A stretch of 64,000 bases of DNA, from NCBI RefSeq assembly GCF_003594875.1, contig NZ_QZEY01000026.1, positions 30,293-94,292 of the forward strand, read 5' to 3'. The position numbers and the translations under genes were made by a program. The notes under the pieces were generated by a model. The model saw only the letters and a list, made by a program, of their open reading frames with translations, was not told the origin of the DNA and ran no database searches. Of the stretch, positions 33,253 through 42,155 are shown piece by piece. Positions within the stretch are counted from its first letter, which is position 1, and each line of letters opens with the position of its first letter. Source of the stretch: Bailinhaonella thermotolerans. Its GTDB lineage: Bacteria > Actinomycetota > Actinomycetes > Streptosporangiales > Streptosporangiaceae.

Positions 33253-35124
33253 GTGCCCGACACCGCCACCGCCCCGCCGCCCGCGGACGTCCCCCCGCTG
33301 GGGGCGATCTATCTGCCGGCCAGTCCCGGCACCCCCGTCGGCAGGTTCGAGTTCATCGTCGACCCCGCCACCGGCGGCTCCGTCGAAGTGGGCACGCTGG
33401 TGGCCGCCGACACCGCCGAAGGCGTCATCATCGGCTCGGTCGTGGACATGTGGACCGTCGGCACCAGCCGCGACCCCATCTCCGCCGACCTGCGCGGCTC
33501 CACCACCGCGCCGCTGACCGGCTACATCGGCGAAGTCATGGTCGCCGGGGCGCAAGTGCTGCACTCCCCGTCGCTGCGGCCCGTGCGCTCGGGCACCGTA
33601 CGGCCCGCCACCGCCGCCGAGGTCGACGCCGCGCTCGGCCAGGACCGCATCTCCTGGCACATGCCCGCCGGTGTGATCCCCCTGGCCGACGGCAGCCTGC
33701 ACCGCGTCAGCCTGGACGGGCACTTCGTCGCCGGCCCCGAAGGCGCCGGCGTCCTGGTCGGCGGCAAGAGCGGCCTGGCCTCCAAGTCCTCCTTCGTCGG
33801 CGTCCTGCTGCGCTCGGCGCTGCACTCGGCCCGCACCACCGGCGAAACCTGCGCGGCCATCGTCTTCAACGTCAAGGGCGAGGACCTGATCTGGCTGGAC
33901 AAGCCGCCCCTGCCCGGCTACGAGCTCACCGACGACGACCACGCCATCTACCGGGCCCTGGGCACCCCGGCCGAGCCCTTCCCCCACGTGGACGTCTACG
34001 CCCCCGCGCTGCCCGGCGGTGACGTCGCCGCCTCGCCCCGCCCCGACGCCAGCCAGCTGCGGTGGGACCTGCGCATGATCTGGCCGTACCTGCGCCACCT
34101 GTACCCGGCCGTGGTGGAGAACGACAACCTCGCCAACCTGCTGGCCGACCTGCGCGCCGAGGTCGTCGGCGCCACCGGCGGCACCCGCTGCGACACCCTG
34201 GCCGAACTCGACGCCTGGTTCACCGCCCGCTTCGAGGACGCGGACGCCGACCAGCGCTCCACGTTCTGGCGCTCGCACCACATCGCCACCGGCCGCCGCG
34301 CCCACAAGCTCCTGACCAGCCTCCCCAACCGGTGCGGCGGGCTCGTCTCGCGCGGCTCCTCCCGCGACATGTACGACATCCCCGACAGCGGCTGGCGCGA
34401 CCAGCAGGTCATCGTCGTCGACATCGCCGGCCTGCCCCAAGACGTCCAGGGCATCGTGATGGCCCGCACCTTCGAACGGCTCATGCGCGCCGCGGAGGAC
34501 GGGCGCCTGGGCGTCGATCACCTGATCTGCGTCGGGGACGAGCTGAACGCGTTCGCGCCCCAGTCCGGCGGCGAGCACGCCGTCGTCAAGAAGGTCTTCC
34601 AGCGGCTGGCCACGCAGGGCCGCTACGCCGGATTCGCGCTGTGGGCGCCCGGGCAGAACCTGTCGAAGGTGGACGAGCTCATCCGCGGCAACGTCTCCAC
34701 CCTGGCGCTGGGCGTCTCCACCGACGCCGAACTGTCCTCCGGCGTGTACGGCAAGCTCCCCGCGGGCCTGTCCGAGCAGATCATGCGCCTGGCCAAGGGC
34801 CAGATGGCCATCTGGCACTACGCCTTCCGCGCGCCCATCGTGCTGCGGTTCCCCCGCCCGGCCTGGCAGACCGGCCGCACCCGGGCACAGGGCGGCGCCC
34901 GGCCCGCCGTCACCGACTCGCTGGGACTGTCACCCGCGGCGGTCGGCCGCCTGCTGGAAGGCACCCCGCCGGAGGTCGCCGAGCGGATCATCGCCGAGGC
35001 CGACGACCCGGCCCTGGCCCGGGCCCGGCTGGAACGAGTGCGCGTCCCCGACATGCGCAAGACCGAACTGCACGCCGCTTCCACCGCCGACCCGGCCGAC
35101 CCCTTCGCCCTGGACACCCCCTGA
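33253..35124 (+). CDS. herA: HerA-like hexameric ATPase/translocase
   Basis: Encodes 623 residues. An N-terminal HAS-barrel-like segment (VGRFEFIVDPATGGSVEVGTL, GVIIGSVVD) precedes the FtsK/HerA-type ATPase. The P-loop reads GGKSGLASKSS (170-180), with SKS instead of GK[ST]. Walker B is LICVGDELNAFAP (Asp429-Glu430), the HerA hallmark, and later LSKVDELIRGN is typical. HerA pumps DNA with NurA during end resection, or serves in defence and conjugation-related systems. GTG 33253 has AAGGAG 6 nt upstream. The NurA-like gene lies on the opposite strand. Confidence 0.85.
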   Translation: MPDTATAPPPADVPPLGAIYLPASPGTPVGRFEFIVDPATGGSVEVGTLVAADTAEGVIIGSVVDMWTVGTSRDPISADLRGSTTAPLTGYIGEVMVAGAQVLHSPSLRPVRSGTVRPATAAEVDAALGQDRISWHMPAGVIPLADGSLHRVSLDGHFVAGPEGAGVLVGGKSGLASKSSFVGVLLRSALHSARTTGETCAAIVFNVKGEDLIWLDKPPLPGYELTDDDHAIYRALGTPAEPFPHVDVYAPALPGGDVAASPRPDASQLRWDLRMIWPYLRHLYPAVVENDNLANLLADLRAEVVGATGGTRCDTLAELDAWFTARFEDADADQRSTFWRSHHIATGRRAHKLLTSLPNRCGGLVSRGSSRDMYDIPDSGWRDQQVIVVDIAGLPQDVQGIVMARTFERLMRAAEDGRLGVDHLICVGDELNAFAPQSGGEHAVVKKVFQRLATQGRYAGFALWAPGQNLSKVDELIRGNVSTLALGVSTDAELSSGVYGKLPAGLSEQIMRLAKGQMAIWHYAFRAPIVLRFPRPAWQTGRTRAQGGARPAVTDSLGLSPAAVGRLLEGTPPEVAERIIAEADDPALARARLERVRVPDMRKTELHAASTADPADPFALDTP

Positions 35125-35200
35125 CCGGTGCGCCCCGTGACCGGTGCGCCCCCTGACCGATGCGCCCCCTGACCGATGCGCCTCCCGACCGGGTGCGCCG
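35121..35200. repeat. 16-bp tandem repeat, about 5 copies, at herA stop codon
   Basis: The unit CTGACCGGTGCGCCCC repeats at 35121, 35137, 35153, 35169 and, degenerate, 35185. The herA stop TGA lies inside the first copy. It resembles in period and position the repeat behind the PurA-LOG gene. Confidence 0.9.
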
Positions 35201-35244
35201 CGGCGGGGCCGTACGGCCTGAGCGCGTGGCCGGGCAAACGTAAC

Positions 35245-35267
35245 GGCGGCCGGGATTCCCGGCCGCC
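35245..35267. terminator. Bidirectional hairpin terminator
   Basis: GGCGGCCGGG / CCCGGCCGCC with an ATT loop between the convergent herA and membrane-protein genes. Confidence 0.7.
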
Positions 35268-35279
35268 TGGTGGTTGGGT

Positions 35280-35756
35280 CTACTTGGAGATCTTGACGTT
35301 GGCCCCCTCGAGGGTCTTCGCGTACTCGTCCTTGCAGCGCCGGACAAGGGCGGTGAGGTTGCGGCGACCCCACATGGCGAGCACGGCCACGCTGGCCGGG
35401 ACCACCAGGAGGTCACGGACGACGCCGCGGCTCCGGTACTGCCGGCGCAGCAGCACCGCCGCCGCCGCGATCGGGCAGATCACCCCGATGACGGAGAACG
35501 TCACGTCCCCGACCATGGCGCCGCCGACGGCGATCCCCAGGGCCGCGATGAACAGCCCGGACTCGAACTGCTGCGGCTCGGCCGCCTGGTAGATCTTCCG
35601 GTGCCGGTGCAGGCTCAGCCCGCTCAGCACCACGGCGGCCAGGAGCGCCGTCTCCCACACCTCGTCATCGAAGACGTACACCAGGAACCCCGTGATCAGC
35701 AGGGCGGCGGCGGTGAAGGCGGACAGGACACGCGCGGCGTCGCGGTCGGACATCAT
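35280..35756 (-). CDS. Membrane protein, about four TM segments
   Basis: Encodes 158 residues with hydrophobic helices at about 10-30, 33-48, 65-100 (two) and 115-130. The C-terminus is basic (GRRNLTALVRRCKDEY). The ATG at 35756 follows GGGAG by a few bases. No family is recognised. It belongs to a leftward group with the next two genes, in the stretch between HerA and the transfer genes. Confidence 0.6.
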   Translation of the reverse strand: MMSDRDAARVLSAFTAAALLITGFLVYVFDDEVWETALLAAVVLSGLSLHRHRKIYQAAEPQQFESGLFIAALGIAVGGAMVGDVTFSVIGVICPIAAAAVLLRRQYRSRGVVRDLLVVPASVAVLAMWGRRNLTALVRRCKDEYAKTLEGANVKISK

Positions 35757-35855
35757 GTTCTCCCTCGCTTCGTTTGGCCGGCGCTGCATGCGCCACCGGC
35801 CACCGTGACCGCCGCCGCCATCGCGCCAAGGCGGGAAGGCCCGGGGAGACGACGC

Positions 35856-35888
35856 GCACCCTCGTCCCCGGACCGGGGACGAGGGTGC
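35856..35888. terminator. Hairpin terminator
   Basis: A perfect 14-bp stem (GCACCCTCGTCCCC) with a GGACC loop, about 110 bp after the stop codon of the next leftward gene. Confidence 0.65.
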
Positions 35889-35999
35889 CTGGCTGAGAAC
35901 AATTCGCGCCCCCGCGAAGGGGGGATCTATGACCACAGGGCCACAGCCCTGTTCCAGCGGCCCGCACAGGCCGCCTCGATCGCAGGCGAAGGGGAAGGG

Positions 36000-36506
36000 T
36001 CAGGCGGCGAGCCGGCACGACGCCGCCGACGGCATGCGGCCGGCGGCGACGCCGGGCTGGAACACGACCCCTTCACCGGTGTCGTCGGCCAGGTGGAAGA
36101 ACTCCACCCGTCCGCGGCCCCGCGCGGCCGCCGTCCACCGCAGGCACACGCGGACGCCGTCCCGCCACAGGACCGGCGGGACCCGGCTCTCGAACCACGC
36201 CACGGGCAGCCGCACCTCGACCCGGGTCCGCGGGACACGCCGCGCGCGCTCCGGCATCCCCGGGTACGACTCGATGATGCGCGCCTCGCGCAGGCGCAGC
36301 GTCAGCCGCACGTGCCCGCCCGAGGGGTGCGCGCGGGCGCTCTCGACCTCGCCGGTGACCACCTGAGCGGTGATCGCATCCGCTGGCGGCGCGTCCACGC
36401 CCGCGAACACCCGGCTTCCCGCCGCCCAGAGCCGGTCGCCCACGGCCAGGAGCACCGCCAGGACCAGGAACAGGACACAGGAGATCACGTTGATCACGGT
36501 GAGCAT
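36000..36506 (-). CDS. Single-pass membrane protein, unknown
   Basis: Encodes 168 residues. The first 25 form a membrane anchor (TVINVISCVLFLVLAVLLAV); the rest is a soluble domain rich in Val and Arg strands (VRLTLRLREARI, RTRVEVRLPVAWF), likely a small beta-barrel outside the membrane or facing the cytosol. GGAGG is 5 nt before ATG 36506. No family is recognised. Confidence 0.6.
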   Translation of the reverse strand: MLTVINVISCVLFLVLAVLLAVGDRLWAAGSRVFAGVDAPPADAITAQVVTGEVESARAHPSGGHVRLTLRLREARIIESYPGMPERARRVPRTRVEVRLPVAWFESRVPPVLWRDGVRVCLRWTAAARGRGRVEFFHLADDTGEGVVFQPGVAAGRMPSAASCRLAA

Positions 36507-36632
36507 GGAGTCCTCCAGAACTCTTCTCGATTTGACCGCTCTACAGCCCGTGACCGTGTACGCGCTCCCGCCACCACAAGCACCCACCCCGACGCGCAGC
36601 GTCCCGGGGCGTAACCGCGGGGGCGGCGCTGC

Positions 36633-37457
36633 TCAGTGCTGTGGGTCGTCCTGCGGCTGGTAGCGGGCGTGCAGGACGGCCAGGTCGCCGTGCGGCCAGG
36701 GATGCGGGTGGTCCGGCGGCGTGCGCTGCAGGGAGTCCTCCAGGTGGGGGCGCAGGCCCCGCTCCAGGGCGCGGCGGGTCAGGCGGGCGCCGTCGCTGGT
36801 GACGACGACCTCCTCCACGTCGGCGAAGACCCCCACCTGCGGGGTGATCTGGTCGAAGGCGCCGACCGCGGGGCAGGTCCAGGCGGCGGGATCGCCGAGG
36901 AGGTGCGCCTGCGCGCGCCAGCGCCGGGCGGGGGAGACGCCCGGGTTGGCGGCCAGCCAGGCACGCCAGGCCCGGCTCGCCTCCGAGGCCAGGGCGGGGG
37001 TGGTGCGGTTGTGCCAGCCGGCGGCGTCGCGCACCCACACCTCGCAGTCGCCGGCCTGGGCGAAGTCCCCACTGGGCTGCTCCAGGTCGAGGTCGACGGC
37101 CATGCAGGCGGCCATGGGGTTGAACATCGGCGGGCGGGAGGCGTCGAACAGGTTGTGGTGGGCGCGGGCGAGGGCCCCGGTCAGCGTGGGGACGTGCCGC
37201 AGCTGGGCGCGCACCTCGCCGGTGGCCTGGTGACCCCAGAGCCGTCCCCGGAGCCCGGCGGCCTCGTTGACCGCCGCGTCGATCGCGGCCAGGCGCAGCC
37301 GCCCGCCGGGAAGCGTGGTGACCAGGTAGTCGTCGAAGGAGACCGCTCCCGGGTGCACGGGCTCATGCCAGATGTCGACGACCCAGCCGCCGGCGCGCAG
37401 CCGCCCCCGCAGCGGCGACCACTCCGCCAGCGACGCCATGTGAAACGTCTCGCTCAC
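36633..37457 (-). CDS. Hypothetical protein, weak PP2C-like resemblance
   Basis: Encodes 274 residues. Phrases such as SFDDYLVTTLPGGRLRLAAID and FAQAGDCEVWVR loosely resemble the GDG and GDS motifs of PP2C phosphatases, but metal-binding Asp-Gly pairs are not clear, so a degenerate or unrelated protein is possible. The start is GTG 37457 with GAGGAG upstream at 6 nt. Several tryptophans and a Pro-rich C-terminus are present. Function is unassigned. Confidence 0.45.
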   Translation of the reverse strand: MSETFHMASLAEWSPLRGRLRAGGWVVDIWHEPVHPGAVSFDDYLVTTLPGGRLRLAAIDAAVNEAAGLRGRLWGHQATGEVRAQLRHVPTLTGALARAHHNLFDASRPPMFNPMAACMAVDLDLEQPSGDFAQAGDCEVWVRDAAGWHNRTTPALASEASRAWRAWLAANPGVSPARRWRAQAHLLGDPAAWTCPAVGAFDQITPQVGVFADVEEVVVTSDGARLTRRALERGLRPHLEDSLQRTPPDHPHPWPHGDLAVLHARYQPQDDPQH

Positions 37458-37781
37458 CAACCACTCCTCACCTCGGATGTCAGGTCGGTGGATGAGCGTT
37501 CGCCCCCACACCCCCACGGCAACACCTGCACCCCCGGCCGAACCCCGGCGCCCCAAGCACCGGGCCCGCCTGCCAACCGGCGCCCGGAGCGGAAGGACCC
37601 GGCCCCCTGGGAGATCTGCGAGCCGCCTGTCCCATGGCAGGTGGCTCAGGGGCGAGTGGCATGACCGGAGTCGCTTGCGGGCTTTCCGTACGGCGTGGGC
37701 GCGGACGGTGTGGGGTGTCCGGCCGATTCGGTTGTTCCGGTCTTGAGTGCCGGGCGCCGGCCCATGCGAAAAGGAAGACCC
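37458..37781. other. Intergenic, divergent, no gene seen
   Basis: 324 bp between a leftward unknown gene and a rightward cysteine-rich gene. Overlapping open frames here lack ribosome sites. It must contain both promoters; none was identified. Confidence 0.35.
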
Positions 37782-38006
37782 ATGTCCGCCCCTGTGACGC
37801 CCCAGACCGCCGACCCGGAGACGAGCACGCCTATCTGTCCGGAGTGCGCGCACCCCATCGCCGGGCACGTGCGCGCCGCGGCCGCGATGGAACGCTTGTG
37901 CGGCGACTGCTCATGCTCGCGCTACTGCTGCGCCGACTTCACCGACCACTACCGGGAATGGCGCGCGGCGCTGAACCACCAGGCCCCGCTGCTGTCCCTC
38001 CTCTAG
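37782..38006 (+). CDS. Small cysteine-rich zinc-binding protein
   Basis: Encodes 74 residues. The pattern CPECAHP...CGDCSCSRYCC provides seven cysteines, two CxxC pairs and adjacent His, consistent with one or two zinc sites. The first 15 residues are Pro/Thr-rich. AAGGA lies 7 nt before the ATG. It may bind nucleic acid or protein; such small zinc proteins are common on actinomycete plasmids. It ends just before a strong hairpin. Confidence 0.65.
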   Translation: MSAPVTPQTADPETSTPICPECAHPIAGHVRAAAAMERLCGDCSCSRYCCADFTDHYREWRAALNHQAPLLSLL

Positions 38007-38035
38007 CCGCGCGATCGCGTGTGCTCCCGACACTC

Positions 38036-38065
38036 CGGGCTCCAGCGCCGATGCGCTGGAGCCCG
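38036..38065. terminator. Bidirectional hairpin terminator
   Basis: CGGGCTCCAGCGC and its exact complement around CGAT, between the cysteine-rich gene and the convergent DUF2637 gene. Confidence 0.75.
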
Positions 38066-38092
38066 TCTGCGATCAACGGCGGCACCGGCCGC

Positions 38093-39862
38093 CTATTCTC
38101 CGGGGCCGGGCCCCTGATTCGCGGAGGTCGGCCCGGTGGCGGCCGCGGGCTGAGGGGCCCGCCGCGCGCGGGTGAACGGGCCCAGCCGGCTCAGAGCCTC
38201 GACGGACGCCGCGGCCTGGCCGGCGGTGGCGTCGACGGGCAGCGCGGCCGCCATCGCGCGGGCGACGGCCAGCCGGTCCAGCGGGCTGGCCGGCGACGGT
38301 GCAGGATCCATGTTCTCTCCAGGGGTGATTGATCGGGGCCACCGTCGCGGATTCGCCCCCGCCCGCAACCCCGGGCCACCTGCAGAGCCCATCCCGGGAC
38401 CGCCTACAGCCCGCCCCCGGACGCCTACAGCCCGCCCCGGACGCCTACAGCCCGCCCCGGCCCTGCTGTCCGCCCCGGGCCGCCGGTCCGGCTGCCGGGC
38501 AAGGGGGCGGCCCGCGTGACCGCGGGCCGCCTGGGGCTGGGGACGGGTCTTGCCGCGGCGGGATAACGTGCCCGCGCCGCGCCCGGATCCGGCCGCGAAG
38601 GTGTTCTTCAGCCGGGTGGCGCGGCTCGCGCCGACACCGAAGGCGCGGCGGATCTGCTCGCGCGAGGGAGGATCCTCCGGCTTCCACCGCTGCCGCATCT
38701 CCGCCAGCAGCTCCTCATCGGACCGCTTGGGCTGCGGCCCCGGCTTACCGGCGCCCACCCGGGCCTGCGCGGGGGAGCCGTCCGTGTCCGGCCGCGGCGT
38801 GTTCGCCGGCTCGGGGGAGGTCACGGCGTCGCCGGGGGTTCCGGCGTGCGCGGCCGCGGCCTGGGAAGTGCCCGCCGACTCCACACTCTCTGCCGTCCGC
38901 TCGGGCATCAAGCGGGTCTGAGGCTCGGCCGCCAGGGGCTCGGGGGCCACGCCCCCTCCCGGGGGCAGCGCGGCGGCCGGATCACCGGCGCCGGGCAGCT
39001 CCCGCGCCCCGGAGGCGCCGGTCGCCGCCGTGCCCGCCGGGAGCGCCTGCGGCGAGGCGGCAGCGCGGTCGCCCCGCTCCTCGTCCTCGCGGAACCGGTC
39101 GCGGTCCGCCTCCTCCACGCGGCGCATCGCCTCCTCCACGCTCAGGCCGGTCCCCATCAGCGCCGTCAGCAGGCCGACCTGGCGCAGCGCCACGTCCATG
39201 CGCACGCCCGAGGTCACCAGCCACACCAGATGCGCCGGCGCGTCCTTCTTCCACCGCTTGCCGAAGACACCCTTGAGCTTGTGGATCGCCTGGCGGCGAT
39301 CCAGTTCGGTGTCCAGCGCCCGCCGGTAGGACGTCTCCTCCCACAGCACCATGCGCCGCCACAGCACGGCGGTTCCGGCGAAGGCCAGGAACCATCGGCT
39401 GATCGGGATGCCTTCCCGCAGGGTGCCGGTCGCCATGCCCGTGCGCCGCCGTACGGCGTGCCGGACGCCCTCGATCCACACCACCAGCAGGATCGGCATG
39501 GCGGCGTGCATGCCGGCGGCGACCGGGTCGCCGTGGGCGGACTCGATGTTGAACCAGATGGTCGCGCCGGTCAGCACCCACATGATCACCCGCAGCGCGG
39601 GCATGGCCATGCCCAGTCCGGTGAACAGCAGGTCGGCCAGCGCCAGCGCGATGATGCCGACGTCGACGCCCACGGGCACCAGCCACGCCAGCTCGGGGTC
39701 GAACCCGCGCCGGATGGCCTCCTCGCGCACCGCGTCGAACGACCCGACCGCGCCGAGGGCCGCCAGCGCCCCGAACGCGACGCCTCCGGCGATGGCCAGC
39801 CACCGCTGCCCTGTGGTCAACGGCTTGAGGTCGTGGCCCACTGTCTCCTCCGTCCCGGTCAC
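38093..39862 (-). CDS. DUF2637 transfer-associated membrane protein
   Basis: Frame of 589 residues. The N-terminal 160 residues have about four membrane helices with WLVPVGVDVGIIALALADLL, the DUF2637 hallmark of SpdB-like and other plasmid-spread proteins. A linker leads to LLAEMRQRWKPEDPPSREQIRRAFG, a helix-turn-helix found at the end of many such proteins. The frame then crosses a 10-bp hairpin (38507-38530) and a tandem repeat (38400-38460). The last 72 residues could be a separate gene from ATG 38311, which has its own GGAGAG site. The GTG start is tentative. A role in conjugative spread is inferred. Confidence 0.7.
   Translation of the reverse strand: MTGTEETVGHDLKPLTTGQRWLAIAGGVAFGALAALGAVGSFDAVREEAIRRGFDPELAWLVPVGVDVGIIALALADLLFTGLGMAMPALRVIMWVLTGATIWFNIESAHGDPVAAGMHAAMPILLVVWIEGVRHAVRRRTGMATGTLREGIPISRWFLAFAGTAVLWRRMVLWEETSYRRALDTELDRRQAIHKLKGVFGKRWKKDAPAHLVWLVTSGVRMDVALRQVGLLTALMGTGLSVEEAMRRVEEADRDRFREDEERGDRAAASPQALPAGTAATGASGARELPGAGDPAAALPPGGGVAPEPLAAEPQTRLMPERTAESVESAGTSQAAAAHAGTPGDAVTSPEPANTPRPDTDGSPAQARVGAGKPGPQPKRSDEELLAEMRQRWKPEDPPSREQIRRAFGVGASRATRLKNTFAAGSGRGAGTLSRRGKTRPQPQAARGHAGRPLARQPDRRPGADSRAGAGCRRPGRAVGVRGRAVGGPGMGSAGGPGLRAGANPRRWPRSITPGENMDPAPSPASPLDRLAVARAMAAALPVDATAGQAAASVEALSRLGPFTRARRAPQPAAATGPTSANQGPGPGE
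38400..38460. repeat. 20-21 bp tandem repeat, 3 copies
   Basis: The unit ACGCCTACAGCCCGCCCCGG repeats three times, the first with one extra C. Because the unit is not a multiple of three in every copy, it shifts frame and argues that the overlying reading frame is not translated here. Confidence 0.85.
38507..38530. terminator. Hairpin within the C-terminal part of the DUF2637 frame
   Basis: A 10-bp perfect stem (GCGGCCCGCG / CGCGGGCCGC) with a TGAC loop. It sits where the DUF2637 protein sequence loses its protein-like character. Confidence 0.45.
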
Positions 39863-40043
39863 ACCGTGTCACTGGCTCCGTTCGAGCCGGGCCGGGCCGG
39901 ATCTCGCTCCGCCGAGGCGTGAAAGACCCAGGCCGCCTCCCCACACCGTTCCTCCGGTCGCCGTTTCAGCAGGACCCTGCGGTCTTCCCCCGGCCCGCGC
40001 CCGCGCTCCCGCGCCTGCCCCAGCCGCCCAGAGGCACCGCCCA

Positions 40044-40084
40044 TTAATGCGTGGGCAGGTGTGGGACGGTGTGGCCACGCATTA
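40044..40084. repeat. TTAATGCGTGG...CCACGCATTAA palindrome, site D
   Basis: An 11-bp perfect inverted repeat around a 19-bp centre GCAGGTGTGGGACGGTGTG. Read on the minus strand it matches sites A-C (CACACC..CCCACAC core). It probably binds the same protein as those sites. Confidence 0.7.
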
Positions 40085-40174
40085 ACCCAGCGACCTCCCA
40101 GCCCTCCGCACCGGCGGCCTCGGCCAGGCGCGCAAACCCTGGACCACGCGCGGGCGGAACCCCGGCCGGGTGAT

Positions 40175-40211
40175 GTGTGATGCCGCAGCGCGTCCGGCTG
40201 CGGCATCACAC
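40175..40211. terminator. Hairpin terminator downstream of the coupling-protein gene
   Basis: GTGTGATGCCGCAG and its exact complement, 14 bp, with a 9-nt loop, 50 bp beyond the VirD4-like stop codon. Confidence 0.65.
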
Positions 40212-40262
40212 TGCTCCCGGCCCCGGGCGGGCGACGCCGTACGGCGCCCGGCCCCGGGCCGT

Positions 40263-42155
40263 TCAGTCCCCGTCCCCGGACAGGTCGGCCAGCTCCTCCT
40301 CAGGGGCGTACGGCAGCGAGGCCACCGCGGGGGAGGTGTCCGGCAGGGCGGACACGTCCCCGCGCGCCAGCCGCTGCAACCGCGCGTCCTCGAAGGCGCG
40401 GCGCTGAAGCAACTGGGTGCGGTAGGCGCCCACCACCGCCAGGCCCTCACGCTCGTTCATGGCCGCGACCCGCGCCGGGGACGCCAGCGGGCGCCACTCG
40501 TGGCCGACCGTCACCGACTCCGACTCACCGGACTGCTTGCTGTGCTGGTGAGAGGAAGGGCTGGAGGCCGCGCTGCTCTTGCCGGAGGTCCGGCTGACCG
40601 ACGTGGCGACCGTCTTGGACGTCGTCTTCACCCGGATCTCACCGGCGATCTTGGACGCCCAGTCCAGCGTCATCGGATCCTTGGTCTTCGGCAGCACCAC
40701 CGCGGTCCCGGCGCACGACAGGATCGAATACGTCCGCTCCTCGCCGAACCGCGCCTTCAGCTGCGACAGATCCTGCGCCGCCAGGCACAGCATGATCCGG
40801 TACGAGCGGGCCGTGGCCGCGTAGGAGTGCAGCTCCGGCAGCGGCGCGATGTTGGCCACCTCGTCCAGCGCGCACAGCAGCGGGATCGGCACCCGCCCGT
40901 CGGGCCGGGCCTGCGCGATCTCGTAGGCCCGCGAGACGACCGCCTCGGCGAACGCCGTCATCAGCGGCGCGTACAGGCGCTGCGCCTTGGGCGGCGCCAC
41001 CAGGTACAGGGTGTTCTTCCCGTGCAGGAACGTGTCGATGTCGACCAGATCCGGATCGTCATGAGTGATCTTGGCCAGGTCCCGCGCGAAGCGGTACACC
41101 TGCAGCACGTTCGTGATGCTGGCGACCACGCCGCCGATGGTCTGCGGGGCGTGCTGGGCGTAGGACATGAACGGGGCCAGCGACTCCAGCGCGGCCTCCA
41201 GTTCGTCGAAGGCCGCGCTGACCGCCTCCAGCTGCTCATGCTGCGCCTCGGTCAGCTCGCCGCCGGCCGCCCGGCTGGCGGCGACCACCGTGTCCCAGAC
41301 CGCGCCGAGCGCGGCCTGGTGGTCGCGCAGCCGCCGCTCGAGCGCGGCGAACCCGGCGAACGCCGCCGCGCCGCGCCCGGCGTCCTCGTCCTGCGGGTCC
41401 AGCGCGTCGTCCGCGGGCGTGTCCTGCAGCAGGCTGCCCAGCAGCCGGGACACGTCCTGCATGCTCGTCCCCGGGTCGTAGGCGACGGCGTACATCATCA
41501 CCGCCAGCAAGGACGACGCCTGCGTTCCCCAGAAGTCCTCCCCGGCCGAGGACCCGCCCGCGGCCGAGGCGTACACCATGGCCGCGGCGGTCTCGCACGC
41601 CCCCTTCCAGGTACGGCAGGCCGCCAGCGGCGTCCACAGCCGCCGGTAGGCGCGCAGCGCCGGCGGCAGCTGCCCGGAGGGGTCGAACACCACGACCCGG
41701 CCGATCCGCGAGCGCAGCAGCCGGGTGGAGGAGGCCAGGTCCTGCTTGACCGAGGTGGCCAGCACCGGCCCGTCCCACTCCAGGATGGCCGGTTCGATGA
41801 TCGAGGTGGTCTTGCCCGACCCGGGCGCCCCGATCACCACCAGCGGCGTCCACGGGTCGGCGACGACCAGCCGCCCCGACCCCGGATCGCGGCGCACCCG
41901 CGCGGCCGACTTCTGGTCGATGTGGTAGCCGCACACGATCGAGTACGGCGGGCGCGGCTGCCCGGGCGCCACCGCGCCCAGGTCGTCGGCGGTGGACAGC
42001 GCCGACTGGGCGACCAGATCGGTGATGTCGTCCTGGCGGCTCCGCCACCGCCCGGCGACCGCCTCCCACAGCCGGCCCTTCTTCAGGTAGACCACGGCGG
42101 CGGCCAGCGCCGCGGCGGCGACGGCGAGCAGCACTGCGACTGCCTGGATGCTCAC
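40263..42155 (-). CDS. VirD4/TraG-type conjugative coupling ATPase
   Basis: Encodes 630 residues. One N-terminal membrane helix (AVAVLLAVAAAALAAAVVYL) precedes Walker A (IGAPGSGKTTSI, near 109-120). FDPSGQLPPAL, the TraG-like LLAVMMYAVAYDP, and Walker B (PIPLLCALDEVANIAPLP) follow. The C-terminal tail is Ser-rich. Such ATPases link the relaxosome to a secretion channel in conjugation. GTG 42155 has GGAGGAG 4 nt upstream. With the MobF relaxase it forms the transfer core, although VirB4-like and channel genes are not in the window. Confidence 0.9.
   Translation of the reverse strand: MSIQAVAVLLAVAAAALAAAVVYLKKGRLWEAVAGRWRSRQDDITDLVAQSALSTADDLGAVAPGQPRPPYSIVCGYHIDQKSAARVRRDPGSGRLVVADPWTPLVVIGAPGSGKTTSIIEPAILEWDGPVLATSVKQDLASSTRLLRSRIGRVVVFDPSGQLPPALRAYRRLWTPLAACRTWKGACETAAAMVYASAAGGSSAGEDFWGTQASSLLAVMMYAVAYDPGTSMQDVSRLLGSLLQDTPADDALDPQDEDAGRGAAAFAGFAALERRLRDHQAALGAVWDTVVAASRAAGGELTEAQHEQLEAVSAAFDELEAALESLAPFMSYAQHAPQTIGGVVASITNVLQVYRFARDLAKITHDDPDLVDIDTFLHGKNTLYLVAPPKAQRLYAPLMTAFAEAVVSRAYEIAQARPDGRVPIPLLCALDEVANIAPLPELHSYAATARSYRIMLCLAAQDLSQLKARFGEERTYSILSCAGTAVVLPKTKDPMTLDWASKIAGEIRVKTTSKTVATSVSRTSGKSSAASSPSSHQHSKQSGESESVTVGHEWRPLASPARVAAMNEREGLAVVGAYRTQLLQRRAFEDARLQRLARGDVSALPDTSPAVASLPYAPEEELADLSGDGD

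Larger units (their letters stand above)
39863..40262. promoter_or_regulatory. Upstream region of the transfer gene, with operator-like palindrome
   Basis: 400 bp between the VirD4-like gene end and the DUF2637 gene start, both leftward. It contains no gene. It carries a 14-bp hairpin near the VirD4 end and site D of the TAACGC...CATTAA motif, about 200 bp before the DUF2637 start. Confidence 0.5.
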
